A stretch of 64,000 nt of DNA. Origin: Clavaria fumosa (Eukaryota; Basidiomycota; Agaricomycetes; Agaricales; Clavariaceae). The DNA lies in assembly GCA_951802425.1 (NCBI GenBank), contig OX637800.1:2046001-2110000 (forward strand), in the 5' to 3' direction. Below are positions 34,401 to 43,715 of the stretch, piece by piece; positions within the stretch are counted from its first letter, which is position 1, and each line of letters opens with the position of its first letter. The notes under the pieces were generated by a model. The model was not told the origin of the DNA. It searched no databases and saw only the letters and a program-made list of their open reading frames with translations. A program made the position numbers and the translations under genes.

Positions 34401-35207
34401 CTTTCCGTCTTTCTTTAACACGCAAAACCACTGGGACCGATAAGAAGAGTTGGATTCTTCATAAACGCCGGCTGCGATCTTTTCCCGGATTACTTTGAGA
34501 ACTTCGTCGTAAATACCGGGGGGAATCGGTATATTTTTGAAGATCCAAGGGATATGTTCGACTGTCGGGATAATAATCGGATCGAAGTATTTTGCGTCGA
34601 ATCGTCCTTTTTCGGTCTCTTTCCAAGCGAAGGCGTCTTCCTGGGCTTTAATAAGATGGTGAACGAGTTTTTCTTCCTCCGGCCATAAGAATCCGGTGGG
34701 GTTGGCGTTGTGCGTGTCTTTCCGGTTTTGAGTGTATCGAAGACCGGGGGTGAAATCGGGGGGATGGGTCGGAAGAGTTGGCATATCGGCTAGGGGGTCC
34801 GGGTGTCGGCGTCGGACAATCCGGAATTCTTTGGGTACTGTCGCTTTGATCGGATTGACGCGATTCGCGACTTTCTTATATTTCTTTCCCAAGTAAACTG
34901 GAAGAACGGCGTCCGTAGACAGGGAGTTTATTTCGGGGGTTTTGTTGTACAAGGGGGTTGCAACATTTGGACGCGACGGTTCACGTCCGATAGCGACTGG
35001 GGAATCAGCGGAATCGAGAGAAACGTCCGAGATACTGATACAGGGGAAGGGGTCGAGAGAGACTGGGTTTATAAGGGAAAACGATAAGGGAACGTGAACG
35101 GAAGTAGGAAAAATGGCTGGAGTCTCGTATCTGGGTATAGCTTCCGTGTCCGCATTGATCGGAGGTAAGTCCGTTGGTTTGCGGACATTCGAGGCTCCAG
35201 CTCTCAA
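31470..35207 (-). CDS. Pol of G1: RT, RNase H, integrase
   Basis: 1245 aa open frame in the -1 frame relative to gag. Order: spacer; RT (VLKKDGKSLRLVHNLQPLN near residue 260, FVDD near 372); RNase H (AVDSSN near 545, then QAKIELYG, MDAKF); integrase with HDSLGHKGVY and CHQC zinc-binding residues (about 820-865), AHIDTM (first Asp), TDNGAPF (second Asp) and GVIERAHRS (Glu). No chromodomain is visible at the C-terminus, which is acidic and ends in a basic patch. All catalytic residues appear intact, so the protein may be active. Differs from G2 by a few residues, for example G here against S in HDSLxHKG. Confidence 0.93.
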   Translation of the reverse strand: MRAGASNVRKPTDLPPINADTEAIPRYETPAIFPTSVHVPLSFSLINPVSLDPFPCISISDVSLDSADSPVAIGREPSRPNVATPLYNKTPEINSLSTDAVLPVYLGKKYKKVANRVNPIKATVPKEFRIVRRRHPDPLADMPTLPTHPPDFTPGLRYTQNRKDTHNANPTGFLWPEEEKLVHHLIKAQEDAFAWKETEKGRFDAKYFDPIIIPTVEHIPWIFKNIPIPPGIYDEVLKVIREKIAAGVYEESNSSYRSQWFCVLKKDGKSLRLVHNLQPLNKITIGDSAVPPIMEVFAESFAGRGCYGSLDLFVSFDQRSLDERSRDLTTFQTPLGAKRLTCVPMGYTNATQIMHGDVTHVLQDEIPHVTIPFVDDVAIKGPETRYELPDGTYETIPENPQIRRFVWEHLNNVNRVLQRIKKVGGTFNGKKTTICVPEAVVTGHTCTYEGRVPDASNVQRIRDWPPCKTLTDVRSFLGVCGLLRIFIKNYAVLARPLVSLTRKDVPFRFEKEEQNSMDRLKHAILNSSAIRPIDYRSGQPVILAVDSSNIAVGFALFQIGEDGIRYPSRFGSITWNEREARYSQAKIELYGLFRALRSYRIYLIGLPKFTVEMDAKFIKGMLNNPDIQPNAAMNRWIAGILLFDFDLVHIPADKHTGADGLSRRRAADGEEDTESEDHEEWIDRSYVFAMEHMNRAPDASYTSETRLAGITHTRFKVYTGSTLLNSTVPPEESPTLNESSAVLIPRSDAANKREEQIRKIESFLRNPIRPSGIDANQFRRLVRSASEFFILDDKLWRRRPNGYHQVVPPDHKRLAIITEAHDSLGHKGVYVIRTRILNRFWWPVLDQDVKWFVKTCHQCQTRQIRKIFIPPTVATPAGLFRRAHIDTMFLPRARGFRLLVHARCSLSAYPEARPLRNETARLLGTFIFEDILCRWGAVEEIITDNGAPFIKALDFLKKRYGIHHIRISGYNSRANGVIERAHRSVRESLIKAADGDESKWPDVLPSVIWAERTTIQRSTGHSPFYIAHGVEPLFPFDISEATYLIPTADAPMTTPELIALRARQLQKREEDLATIADKVLAARKQSVKQFIDAHRKSIIDYDFQPGSLVLIRNSAVEMELNRKTKPRFFGPMIVVRRTQYGAYILSELDGAVSKIHYAAFRIIPYYPRSQTSIPVTSIIDQTTEINEDISPYQIHEASPNSIDREDEQNQAADLSDESDNETTDDDTAETRPQRSGATRNLRPRH

Positions 35208-37201
35208 AAATCCGGATGCGGTTTCTTGTTCTTCAAGGATTTGCGGATCGGGATTCGCTCCTTCGTTGGCACTATGATTCTTTCTCCGGTGTTTGGATCG
35301 TTGAGAATAAGGTCCTGGGCCCCGTGGGGATGGTCAATCGTTTGGGAACCGGTTAACATGAAAAACGGTCGTCCGACAAGAACCTCGCAGGGCAACGTGT
35401 CTGCTACTTGCATTTGAACATGGAATGTGCACGGACCGATCTGTAGGGGGAAATTCTTGATGAGTCCGAGGGTCGGAGCGATGGTGCCATGAGAGGATTC
35501 CATGTGAATAACGTTCTCGGAGTGTAGTGGGTTGCCGAGTTTCTCCCAAACGTCTCTTCGCATTGCCACGATTGAGCTGCCTTGGTCGAGCAGGCACTCC
35601 GCGGCGATCCGGTTGTCCAATATCCCTTCTACGATGCGGAGCGGAGCAGCGTCGACGGCGACAACAAGATCGGAGGTGTCCGGGACCGTAATGTTTGTAT
35701 AGAGCGTATCCTGTACGACGGACGCGGTGACCGGAACGCGACGAGCGGTAACCACATCCTTCATCTTTTTGCGGATGTCTCCGGAAATGGCGAGTAGTTC
35801 GCGAGGTGTGACGCGGACTGGCATGTCGAGTGCGCGATCGAATACTTGTTGAACGGTTACCGGATTTTCGATCGGAGCTTGGTAATGGTACTGGACGTCG
35901 GGTCGTTCGATTTTCTCCGGCTTTGATGGACGAGTGACCTGAGGCGGCGTAATAACAACGGCGGGTGGGGGCGGTAACCTAGATGGCTGAGGATCGGTAT
36001 TCCTGGGTGTGGGTGCTTTCCTTTTGCCCTTGTCTACTTTCTTCGCGACATCGTTTGCAAAGGTGCAGACCATGTTTTCCAACACGGTATTCTCGTCATC
36101 TTCCTCGTCCGAATCGTCTTCCATGTCCGGGGGGTGAGCGGATTGTCCGATCGGCTGTGCTTCAAATACCGCGGTTGTCGCCGGTTGCGTGTTCTGGGAT
36201 TGGTATGTAGCGTAGTACTTGTTGAAGCGCTCGGATAGGTTGTTCCCTGAGATAGTGCCTGGCAAATATCGTCCGGAGGGGAGACAAATCCTGCCTTCTG
36301 TGTTCCGTATACATTTGCCGGACTTAATGTATTCGAGGGCCTTCGGACAGGCACTAACAAAATGACCTATTTCCGAACAGAAATTACACGTCCGGCCTGC
36401 GGGAGAGTTCGTTGTCCGGGGAGCGGAGTGTCTTGCCGGTTCGAGAGATTGGGCTGTCAAAATCGATTCCAGGCGAGCCATTGTGGAAGCGAATGTTGCC
36501 CATGCTGCGGACATATCAAATTCTTCCTTCTTGACTACCGGTTTCGTTTCTCTCCCGGGGGCTGAAGATGCGAGACGGACGGGTCCGGAAAGTTGATCGG
36601 TTGTCGCAGAGTGGGGGGACGTCGAGGAGAGAAGAAATTCAGCTGCACCATGTACTTCATTCATGGGGTAAGGATCCTCCGGATGGTGGTTTGGTAGTAT
36701 GATAGCGAGTCGGCTTTCGATCCGACGCCTTGTATGATCCCCAAATCCGAGGATGTAAAGTCGGTTCCTGTCATTTGTGGACATACGCTGTGATGTGATC
36801 AAGTGCGAGGTGATCCGGAGAAAGTCCCGATAGTATTCTCCGTGTTCTGCGCGCGTGTAAACTCCCTTTTGGGCCGAGTCCGATATGAAACGGTCCAGGT
36901 CGGCGACGGAAAATAAGCGACCTCCATCAGATCCTGGATAAAGTCGTCGGACGGCCGCTTTGAAGGTATCCCACGTCCATACCGGGTCCGGGTCAGGTGA
37001 AAGAGTCTCCCAGAGGAGACACGTATCGGTGTCGAGATAGTGCTTGGCGTACCGAATTAAATCGGGTTCTGGAACGTCCGGGTTGACGCCGGTGAGCACG
37101 ATGTCGATGTCCTCGAAGTACCGGTTGAGGTGTGTCGGTACTCCGTCAAAGGCAGGGGCCCCGTGGGCGCCACGGAGCGGATATCTCGGTTGGTTGGCCA
37201 T
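35204..37201 (-). CDS. Gag-protease of G1
   Basis: 665 aa. The Gag part has a CCHC knuckle CNFCSEIGHFVSAC near residue 272. An acidic linker and a Pro-rich part follow. The C-terminal third is a retropepsin-like domain with LLDQGSSIVAM near residue 539 and VLVGRPFF near 608. The active-site triad reads D-Q-G instead of the usual D-T/S-G. The stop overlaps the pol frame by a few bases with GGATTTT just before it (rc of 35207-35213), a candidate -1 frameshift site. Identical in layout to the G2 product at 41718-43715. Confidence 0.93.
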   Translation of the reverse strand: MANQPRYPLRGAHGAPAFDGVPTHLNRYFEDIDIVLTGVNPDVPEPDLIRYAKHYLDTDTCLLWETLSPDPDPVWTWDTFKAAVRRLYPGSDGGRLFSVADLDRFISDSAQKGVYTRAEHGEYYRDFLRITSHLITSQRMSTNDRNRLYILGFGDHTRRRIESRLAIILPNHHPEDPYPMNEVHGAAEFLLSSTSPHSATTDQLSGPVRLASSAPGRETKPVVKKEEFDMSAAWATFASTMARLESILTAQSLEPARHSAPRTTNSPAGRTCNFCSEIGHFVSACPKALEYIKSGKCIRNTEGRICLPSGRYLPGTISGNNLSERFNKYYATYQSQNTQPATTAVFEAQPIGQSAHPPDMEDDSDEEDDENTVLENMVCTFANDVAKKVDKGKRKAPTPRNTDPQPSRLPPPPAVVITPPQVTRPSKPEKIERPDVQYHYQAPIENPVTVQQVFDRALDMPVRVTPRELLAISGDIRKKMKDVVTARRVPVTASVVQDTLYTNITVPDTSDLVVAVDAAPLRIVEGILDNRIAAECLLDQGSSIVAMRRDVWEKLGNPLHSENVIHMESSHGTIAPTLGLIKNFPLQIGPCTFHVQMQVADTLPCEVLVGRPFFMLTGSQTIDHPHGAQDLILNDPNTGERIIVPTKERIPIRKSLKNKKPHPDF

Positions 37202-37569
37202 TTGTATTGGTGCGTGGGGCGGTGAGTGAACTTCGTCTGGTGAATTCTGAGGTGTTTCGGGCGGGAAATGAAGGATGTCTGGTTCAAGGGGAAGTGGTGT
37301 AAGCGGTGAGTGTGGTTGTTCGAAGGTCTGTGGTAGTGAGGGATCCGGAGTGGTGAAACTCGTGTGGGAGTAGACAATGGATGAGATACTGGGAATGTCC
37401 GATGGAAGAAGGTGGGAAGTTTCAATTACTTCTCCGGGGGGTTCGGAGGGCGGTGGTTCTGTGATCGGATTCGGGTTTCGACTTCTCAGGCGTTCGGAGC
37501 GTCGAGGCTGAGGAGCGGATGAGCCTCTGGGAATCCTTGAGGGTGGTAGTGAAGACGTCTTGTTGAACC

Positions 37570-37586
37570 CCTCGCGGTGGGCTCCA
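37570..37586 (-). other. Primer-binding site of G1
   Basis: TGGAGCCCACCGCGAGG on the minus strand, 4 bp after the 5' LTR. It starts TGG as expected for pairing with a tRNA 3' CCA end; the tRNA is not identified with certainty. Confidence 0.75.
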
Positions 37587-37590
37587 GAAT

Positions 37591-38508
37591 TGTAGTGGGT
37601 ATTACGGTTCTTGCTGCAACTGCTTGATTACAGTCAAGTCCTTCAGGGGTTCCTGTAAGGCGTTAGAGATTCACCAAACACCCTTGAGGATGTGGAGTAT
37701 GAATTCAAAATATGTGAGAAATAGAAATATACGGTGTCCGGGATATTCTGCTATGTGTCCGATAAAATCCGATAAGGATGGTGCGATAAGACGAAGGGCC
37801 GGCAACGACGGAGGCCAGCGGATCGAAGGTTGCGACGACGGGTGAGCTTAGGTGAGGTTTCTAACAGAGAGAAGGGGTTCAGAAAGCTGTATTTCAGAGA
37901 GGTCCGGAGTGTACTTAAGTACAGTTCTGTAAGTACAGCAAATTGGAATGTACGGAAATGTCCGGAAAACACATGGAACAGCGCCATGTCGCGTGAAGGG
38001 TTACATGAAGGAGTTATATCACAAGGGAAATGAGTAGCTCGGAGGAATGAAATGTCCGATAACTAGCAAATGTCCGGACCGCTCATAAACTGAAGGAAAG
38101 TGGGGCTGGTACAGCAAAGGGGTACTAAGAACAATGGACAAGGTACTGCAAAGGGTTTGAAACGTTTAAACGATTGAATGGTTGAAAGGGATCATAATAT
38201 GAAATTTACAGCATGGTATATGAAATAAAGGAATGGGAATGGAATAGTGTGTATGTCGAGCGCTGACCGTGCTGGAGAGGTGAAATAGAGAGGCGTGGGC
38301 GGTGTGTGAGAGCGGTGGGCTGTGATCGTCACGGGGGATTGAAGACCGAAGTGTCCGACATCGGACATGTATCGGATACTATCGGTGGTTATCGGACGGT
38401 GTCGGATCGTTATCGGTTCGTATCGCACGTAATTTCTTTGGATCGCAAAACATCCGGATAGTCGGTATCTGTCATGTTTCCGTGTTTAGATCGCATATGG
38501 TCCTTACA
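37591..38508 (-). repeat. LTR-G, 5' LTR of G1
   Basis: 918 bp. Carries the phased CCGAY array at 38346-38416. Confidence 0.94.
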
Positions 38509-40410
38509 ACGCATACTTGGCCCGGACCCACCAATCCTACGCGCGACACACCGATACGCATCTACTTCTACCAGCACATGACTTGCCACGCAGCACCCCC
38601 GGCGCTACCACTACCAGCGCCAATACGTTACCAGCGTTACAACCGTTACTTGCATTACCAGCATTACCCACGTGACTACCTGCCCATAGGTCATCTGCGT
38701 CACTAGCGTCACTCACGTGATCGCTCTTATGATCTCGCGACCTTAACACTCAAATGCGCCACCAATGATCAGCTGTATGTACACTTCAAATATGTGTCCC
38801 TTCTTCCCCTCAGTCATCTATAATTACGTTACTTAAGATCCGAGAATCCCTCTGTAGTAATAGCGATGTATATACTTATTTAACTAGGTTACGACCCGTG
38901 ACAGGTCATCTTCGCGACCTTACTTATGCATACCTAACCCCTCGCAACCTTAGTAGAACACACGCCTAGTCACTTTACGACTAAACATACCCTGTACTAC
39001 TATAGTCTTGTCGCCTGGCGACCTCTGTACTTTCCTTTTTTTGTTATACTCTCTGTACATATGTATATAAAGTCTCGCATGTACTTATGGTACTCTAGAC
39101 TTGATATTGACACACATTGGTTTAAGCTTGAGGCTAGTACGCCCTTTGAGCTTGGAACCACCGTGATTGATAGGTCTTGTCTCTCTTGGTGACCACAAGA
39201 TCACCAAGACACACTCTACTCTGTTCTAACTCGCCCTCTGCACTCGTACAACTCACGCGATCTAAGTATTCTCTATTATTCATCTTGGTACTGATCTTGG
39301 AACCCTACAGGTTCACCCATCGGTTGGCAAAGTCATCGCCTTCACTGACACATTTCTCAACACCGTCACAACCACCGCGACCCTTCCAACATTCTCTATT
39401 TCTTTCGCCTCATCTTTTTCCTTCTCTACGTTTCGTCGGTCGACCTCGCGACCTTCTCAGCGTCACCCATTTCCCCCCTCCTTGTCAATTTCCTCCTTTA
39501 CGCTTCGTCTACCAACTTCGCGACCTTCCCAATGACATCTTCCTCCTTTATACTTGTCTTTCTTCATTCTTACATCTTCTCAGACATCTTCGCGACCTTC
39601 TAGGACCGAGCATTCTCGACTGTGCTCAACAGTTAATTGGTCTTAGCGAGTTTCCAGCATAGGTCACCAACAAGTCGATCTCCGGCACTACTATCGAGAC
39701 AGGACAGGCCCTAACAGAAATGTCCAATAACTAGCATATGTCTGGACTGCTCATAAAATGAAGGAAAGTGTGGCTGGTACAGCAAAGGGGTATTAGGAAC
39801 AATGGGCAAAGCACTGCAAAGGGTTTGAAACATTTAAATGATCGGATGGTTGAAAGGGATCACAATATGAAATTTACAGCATGGTATATGAAATAAAGGA
39901 AGGGTAATGGAATAGTGAGTATGTCGAGTGCTGACCATGCTGGAGTGATGAAATAGAGAGGTGTGGGCGGTGTGTATGACCTGTGGGCTGTGATCATCAC
40001 GGGGGACTGGAGACCGGAGAGTCCGATATCGGATGTTTATTGGATGTCCTGGACGTTATCGGATAGTATCGGATCGTTATTGGTCACTGTTGCCTTTAAT
40101 GCCAAAATATCCGGATAGTCGGTATCTGTAATGTTTCCTTGTCTAAACTGCATATCATCCTTACAGCAGCCCTCACAAAGAAAATCAATGCATTGAGGGA
40201 GAAAAAGGTGAGGGAGGAGGAGGAGCAACAGAGGCGGGAGGAGGAAGAGCAGAAAGCGAGGGAGGCAGCGGATAGGGTGCGGCGGGAGGAGCTGGAGAGG
40301 GCGAGGGCAGTGGAGGCGAAGCGAAGGGTGGCGGAGGTGGCGCAGGAGCAAGGGGTGGGGAGGAAGTGGTCTCCAACACCGGAGATGGAGGCGGATTGTG
40401 CGGAGTGCGC

Positions 40411-41328
40411 TGTAAGGACCATATGCGATCTAAACACGGAAACATGACAGATACCGACTATCCGGATGTTTTGCGATCCAAAGAAATTACGTGCGATACG
40501 AACCGATAACGATCCGACACCGTCCGATAACCACCGATAGTATCCGATACATGTCCGATGTCGGACACTTCGGTCTTCAATCCCCCGTGACGATCACAGC
40601 CCACCGCTCTCACACACCGCCCACGCCTCTCTATTTCACCTCTCCAGCACGGTCAGCGCTCGACATACACACTATTCCATTCCCATTCCTTTATTTCATA
40701 TACCATGCTGTAAATTTCATATTATGATCCCTTTCAACCATTCAATCGTTTAAACGTTTCAAACCCTTTGCAGTACCATGTCCATTGTTCTTAGTACCCC
40801 TTTGCTGTACCAGCCCCACTTTCCTTCAGTTTATGAGCGGTCCGGACATTTGCTAGTTATCGGACATTTCATTCCTCCGAGCTACTCATTTCCCTTGTGA
40901 TATAACTCCTTCATGTAACCCTTCACGCGACATGGCGCTGTTCCATGTGTTTTCCGGACATTTCCGTACATTCCAATTTGCTGTACTTACAGAACTGTAC
41001 TTAAGTACACTCCGGACCTCTCTGAAATACAGCTTTCTGAACCCCTTCTCTCTGTTAGAAACCTCACCTAAGCTCACCCGTCGTCGCAACCTTCGATCCG
41101 CTGGCCTCCGTCGTTGCCGGCCCTTCGTCTTATCGCACCATCCTTATCGGATTTTATCGGACACATAGCAGAATATCCCGGACACCGTATATTTCTATTT
41201 CTCACATATTTTGAATTCATACTCCACATCCTCAAGGGTGTTTGGTGAATCTCTAACGCCTTACAGGAACCCCTGAAGGACCTGACTGTAATCAAGCAGT
41301 TGCAGCAAGAACCGTAATACCCACTACA
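40411..41328 (+). repeat. LTR-G, 5' LTR of G2
   Basis: 918 bp, TGTAAGG...ACTACA. One visible difference from 49395-50312 (C at 40998 against G in the other copy). Confidence 0.94.
40503..40573 (+). promoter_or_regulatory. Helically phased CCGAY array in LTR-G
   Basis: CCG triplets begin at 40503, 40514, 40524, 40534, 40544 and 40555, each as CCGAT or CCGAC, so spacing is 10-11 bp. Two reversed CGG triplets follow at 40562 and 40571. The array lies about 90 bp inside the LTR, in the expected U3 promoter zone. It is present in all four LTR-G copies, and the phasing is still visible in the old copy G' (near 40020-40090), where some CCGAT have become CCAAT. Possible binding array for the Zn2Cys6-like protein of the element. 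Confidence 0.6.
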
Positions 41329-41332
41329 ATTC

Positions 41333-41349
41333 TGGAGCCCACCGCGAGG
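41333..41349 (+). other. Primer-binding site of G2
   Basis: TGGAGCCCACCGCGAGG, 4 bp after the 5' LTR, identical to G1. Confidence 0.75.
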
Positions 41350-41717
41350 GGTTCAACAAGACGTCTTCACTACCACCCTCAAGGATTCCCAGAGGCTCAT
41401 CCGCTCCTCAGCCTCGACGCTCCGAACGCCTGAGAAGTCGAAACCCGAATCCGATCACAGAACCACCGCCCTCCGAACCCCCCGGAGAAGTAATTGAAAC
41501 TTCCCACCTTCTTCCATCGGACATTCCCAGTATCTCATCCATTGTCTACTCCCACACGAGTTTCACCACTCCGGATCCCTCACTACCACAGACCTTCGAA
41601 CAACCACACTCACCGCTTACACCACTTCCCCTTGAACCAGACATCCTTCATTTCCCGCCCGAAACACCTCAGAATTCACCAGACGAAGTTCACTCACCGC
41701 CCCACGCACCAATACAA

Positions 41718-43715
41718 ATGGCCAACCAACCGAGATATCCGCTCCGTGGCGCCCACGGGGCCCCTGCCTTTGACGGAGTACCGACACACCTCAACCGGTA
41801 CTTCGAGGACATCGACATCGTGCTCACCGGCGTCAACCCGGACGTTCCAGAACCCGATTTAATTCGGTACGCCAAGCACTATCTCGACACCGATACGTGT
41901 CTCCTCTGGGAGACTCTTTCACCTGACCCGGACCCGGTATGGACGTGGGATACCTTCAAAGCGGCCGTCCGACGACTTTATCCAGGATCTGATGGAGGTC
42001 GCTTATTTTCCGTCGCCGACCTGGACCGTTTCATATCGGACTCGGCCCAAAAGGGAGTTTACACGCGCGCAGAACACGGAGAATACTATCGGGACTTTCT
42101 CCGGATCACCTCGCACTTGATCACATCACAGCGTATGTCCACAAATGACAGGAACCGACTTTACATCCTCGGATTTGGGGATCATACAAGGCGTCGGATC
42201 GAAAGCCGACTCGCTATCATACTACCAAACCACCATCCGGAGGATCCTTACCCCATGAATGAAGTACATGGTGCAGCTGAATTTCTTCTCTCCTCGACGT
42301 CCCCCCACTCTGCGACAACCGATCAACTTTCCGGACCCGTCCGTCTCGCATCTTCAGCCCCCGGGAGAGAAACGAAACCGGTAGTCAAGAAGGAAGAATT
42401 TGATATGTCCGCAGCCTGGGCAACATTCGCTTCCACAATGGCTCGCCTGGAATCGATTTTGACAGCCCAATCTCTCGAACCGGCAAGACACTCCGCTCCC
42501 CGGACAACGAACTCTCCCGCAGGCCGGACGTGTAATTTCTGTTCGGAAATAGGTCATTTTGTTAGTGCCTGTCCGAAGGCCCTCGAATACATTAAGTCCG
42601 GCAAATGTATACGGAACACAGAAGGCAGGATTTGTCTCCCCTCCGGACGATATTTGCCAGGCACTATCTCAGGGAACAACCTATCCGAGCGCTTCGACAA
42701 GTACTACGCTACATACCAATCCCAGAACACGCAACTGGCGACAACCGCGGTATTTGAAGCACAGCCGATCGGACAATCCGCTCACCCCCCGGACATGGAA
42801 GACGATTCGGACGAGGAAGATGACGAGAATACCGTGTTGGAAAACATGGTCCGCACCTTTGCAAACGATGTCGCGAAGAAAGTAGACAAGGGCAAAAGGA
42901 AAGCACCCACACCCAGGAATACCGATCCTCAGCCATCTAGGTTACCGCCCCCACCCGCCGTTGTTATTACGCCGCCTCAGGTCACTCGTCCATCAAAGCC
43001 GGAGAAAATCGAACGACCCGACGTCCAGTACCATTACCAAGCTCCGATCGAAAATCCGGTAACCGTTCAACAAGTATTCGATCGCGCACTCGACATGCCA
43101 GTCCGCGTCACACCTCGCGAACTACTCGCCATTTCCGGAGACATCCGCAAAAAGATGAAGGATGTGGTTACCGCTCGTCGCGTTCCGGTCACCGCGTCCG
43201 TCGTACAGGATACGCTCTATACAAACATTACGGTCCCGGACACCTCCGATCTTGTTGTCGCCGTCGACGCTGCTCCGCTCCGCATCGTAGAAGGGATATT
43301 GGACAACCGGATCGCCGCGGAGTGCCTGCTCGACCAAGGCAGCTCAATCGTGGCAATGCGAAGAGACGTTTGGGAGAAACTCGGCAACCCACTACACTCC
43401 GAGAACGTTATTCACATGGAATCCTCTCATGGCACCATCGCTCCGACCCTCGGACTCATCAAGAATTTCCCCCTACAGATCGGTCCGTGCACATTCCATG
43501 TTCAAATGCAAGTAGCAGACACGTTGCCCTGCGAGGTTCTTGTCGGACGACCGTTTTTCATGTTAACCGGTTCCCAAACGATTGACCATCCCCACGGGGC
43601 CCAGGACCTTATTCTCAACGATCCAAACACCGGAGAAAGAATCATAGTGCCAACGAAGGAGCGAATCCCGATCCGCAAATCCTTGAAGAACAAGAAACCG
43701 CATCCGGATTTTTGA
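41718..43715 (+). CDS. Gag-protease of G2
   Basis: 665 aa, same domains as G1: CCHC knuckle near residue 272, protease with DQGSS near 539 and VLVGRPFF near 608. Visible residue differences from G1 include D for N in LSERFxKYY, L for P in NTQxATTA and R for C in MVxTFAND. It would form the particle core and process the polyproteins. Translation of pol probably depends on a -1 shift at 43706-43712. Confidence 0.94.
   Translation: MANQPRYPLRGAHGAPAFDGVPTHLNRYFEDIDIVLTGVNPDVPEPDLIRYAKHYLDTDTCLLWETLSPDPDPVWTWDTFKAAVRRLYPGSDGGRLFSVADLDRFISDSAQKGVYTRAEHGEYYRDFLRITSHLITSQRMSTNDRNRLYILGFGDHTRRRIESRLAIILPNHHPEDPYPMNEVHGAAEFLLSSTSPHSATTDQLSGPVRLASSAPGRETKPVVKKEEFDMSAAWATFASTMARLESILTAQSLEPARHSAPRTTNSPAGRTCNFCSEIGHFVSACPKALEYIKSGKCIRNTEGRICLPSGRYLPGTISGNNLSERFDKYYATYQSQNTQLATTAVFEAQPIGQSAHPPDMEDDSDEEDDENTVLENMVRTFANDVAKKVDKGKRKAPTPRNTDPQPSRLPPPPAVVITPPQVTRPSKPEKIERPDVQYHYQAPIENPVTVQQVFDRALDMPVRVTPRELLAISGDIRKKMKDVVTARRVPVTASVVQDTLYTNITVPDTSDLVVAVDAAPLRIVEGILDNRIAAECLLDQGSSIVAMRRDVWEKLGNPLHSENVIHMESSHGTIAPTLGLIKNFPLQIGPCTFHVQMQVADTLPCEVLVGRPFFMLTGSQTIDHPHGAQDLILNDPNTGERIIVPTKERIPIRKSLKNKKPHPDF
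43706..43712 (+). other. Candidate -1 frameshift heptamer GGATTTT
   Basis: In gag phase the site reads G-GAT-TTT-TGA; slipping back one base gives GGA-TTT-TTG and enters pol directly. GGAUUUU is, as I recall, a slip site used by a plant RNA virus (red clover necrotic mosaic virus). The downstream stimulatory structure was not analysed. Confidence 0.5.

Larger units (their letters stand above)
28613..38508 (-). mobile_element. Gypsy element G1, nearly intact (9.9 kb)
   Basis: Identical-looking 918 bp LTRs, 4 bp TSD ACGC (28609-28612, 38509-38512), primer site, gag-protease, pol, antisense gene and 3' LTR. Nearly identical to G2 in opposite orientation. Confidence 0.95.
28400..39716 (+). mobile_element. 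Solo LTR K1, split by element G1
   Basis: LTR sequence is 28400-28612 plus 38513-39716 (about 1.4 kb). Perfect GAAAT duplication at 28395-28399 and 39717-39721. Colinear in reverse with K2. The 38513-39716 part has no gene; its open frames are incidental. Confidence 0.87.
27951..40165 (-). mobile_element. Solo LTR G' (old G-type LTR), split by K1
   Basis: LTR sequence is 27951-28399 plus 39722-40165 (about 890 bp), clearly diverged from the 918 bp G LTRs but colinear. Flanks GTGG (27947-27950) and GCAG (40166-40169) are read as an aged 4 bp TSD because only a 4 bp duplication keeps the antisense gene of H in frame. Confidence 0.8.

Noticed and set aside
31623..35087. Several 60-110 aa plus-strand frames opposite pol of G1 (mirrored in G2)
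   Set aside because: They lie inside conserved RT/integrase codons and have no introns or motifs; shadows of pol, unlike the separate antisense gene at 29688-31239.
40139..40165. ATG at 40139 as start of a coiled-coil protein
   Set aside because: It lies in the end of solo LTR G'; the real upstream exon sequence is at 27830-27950.
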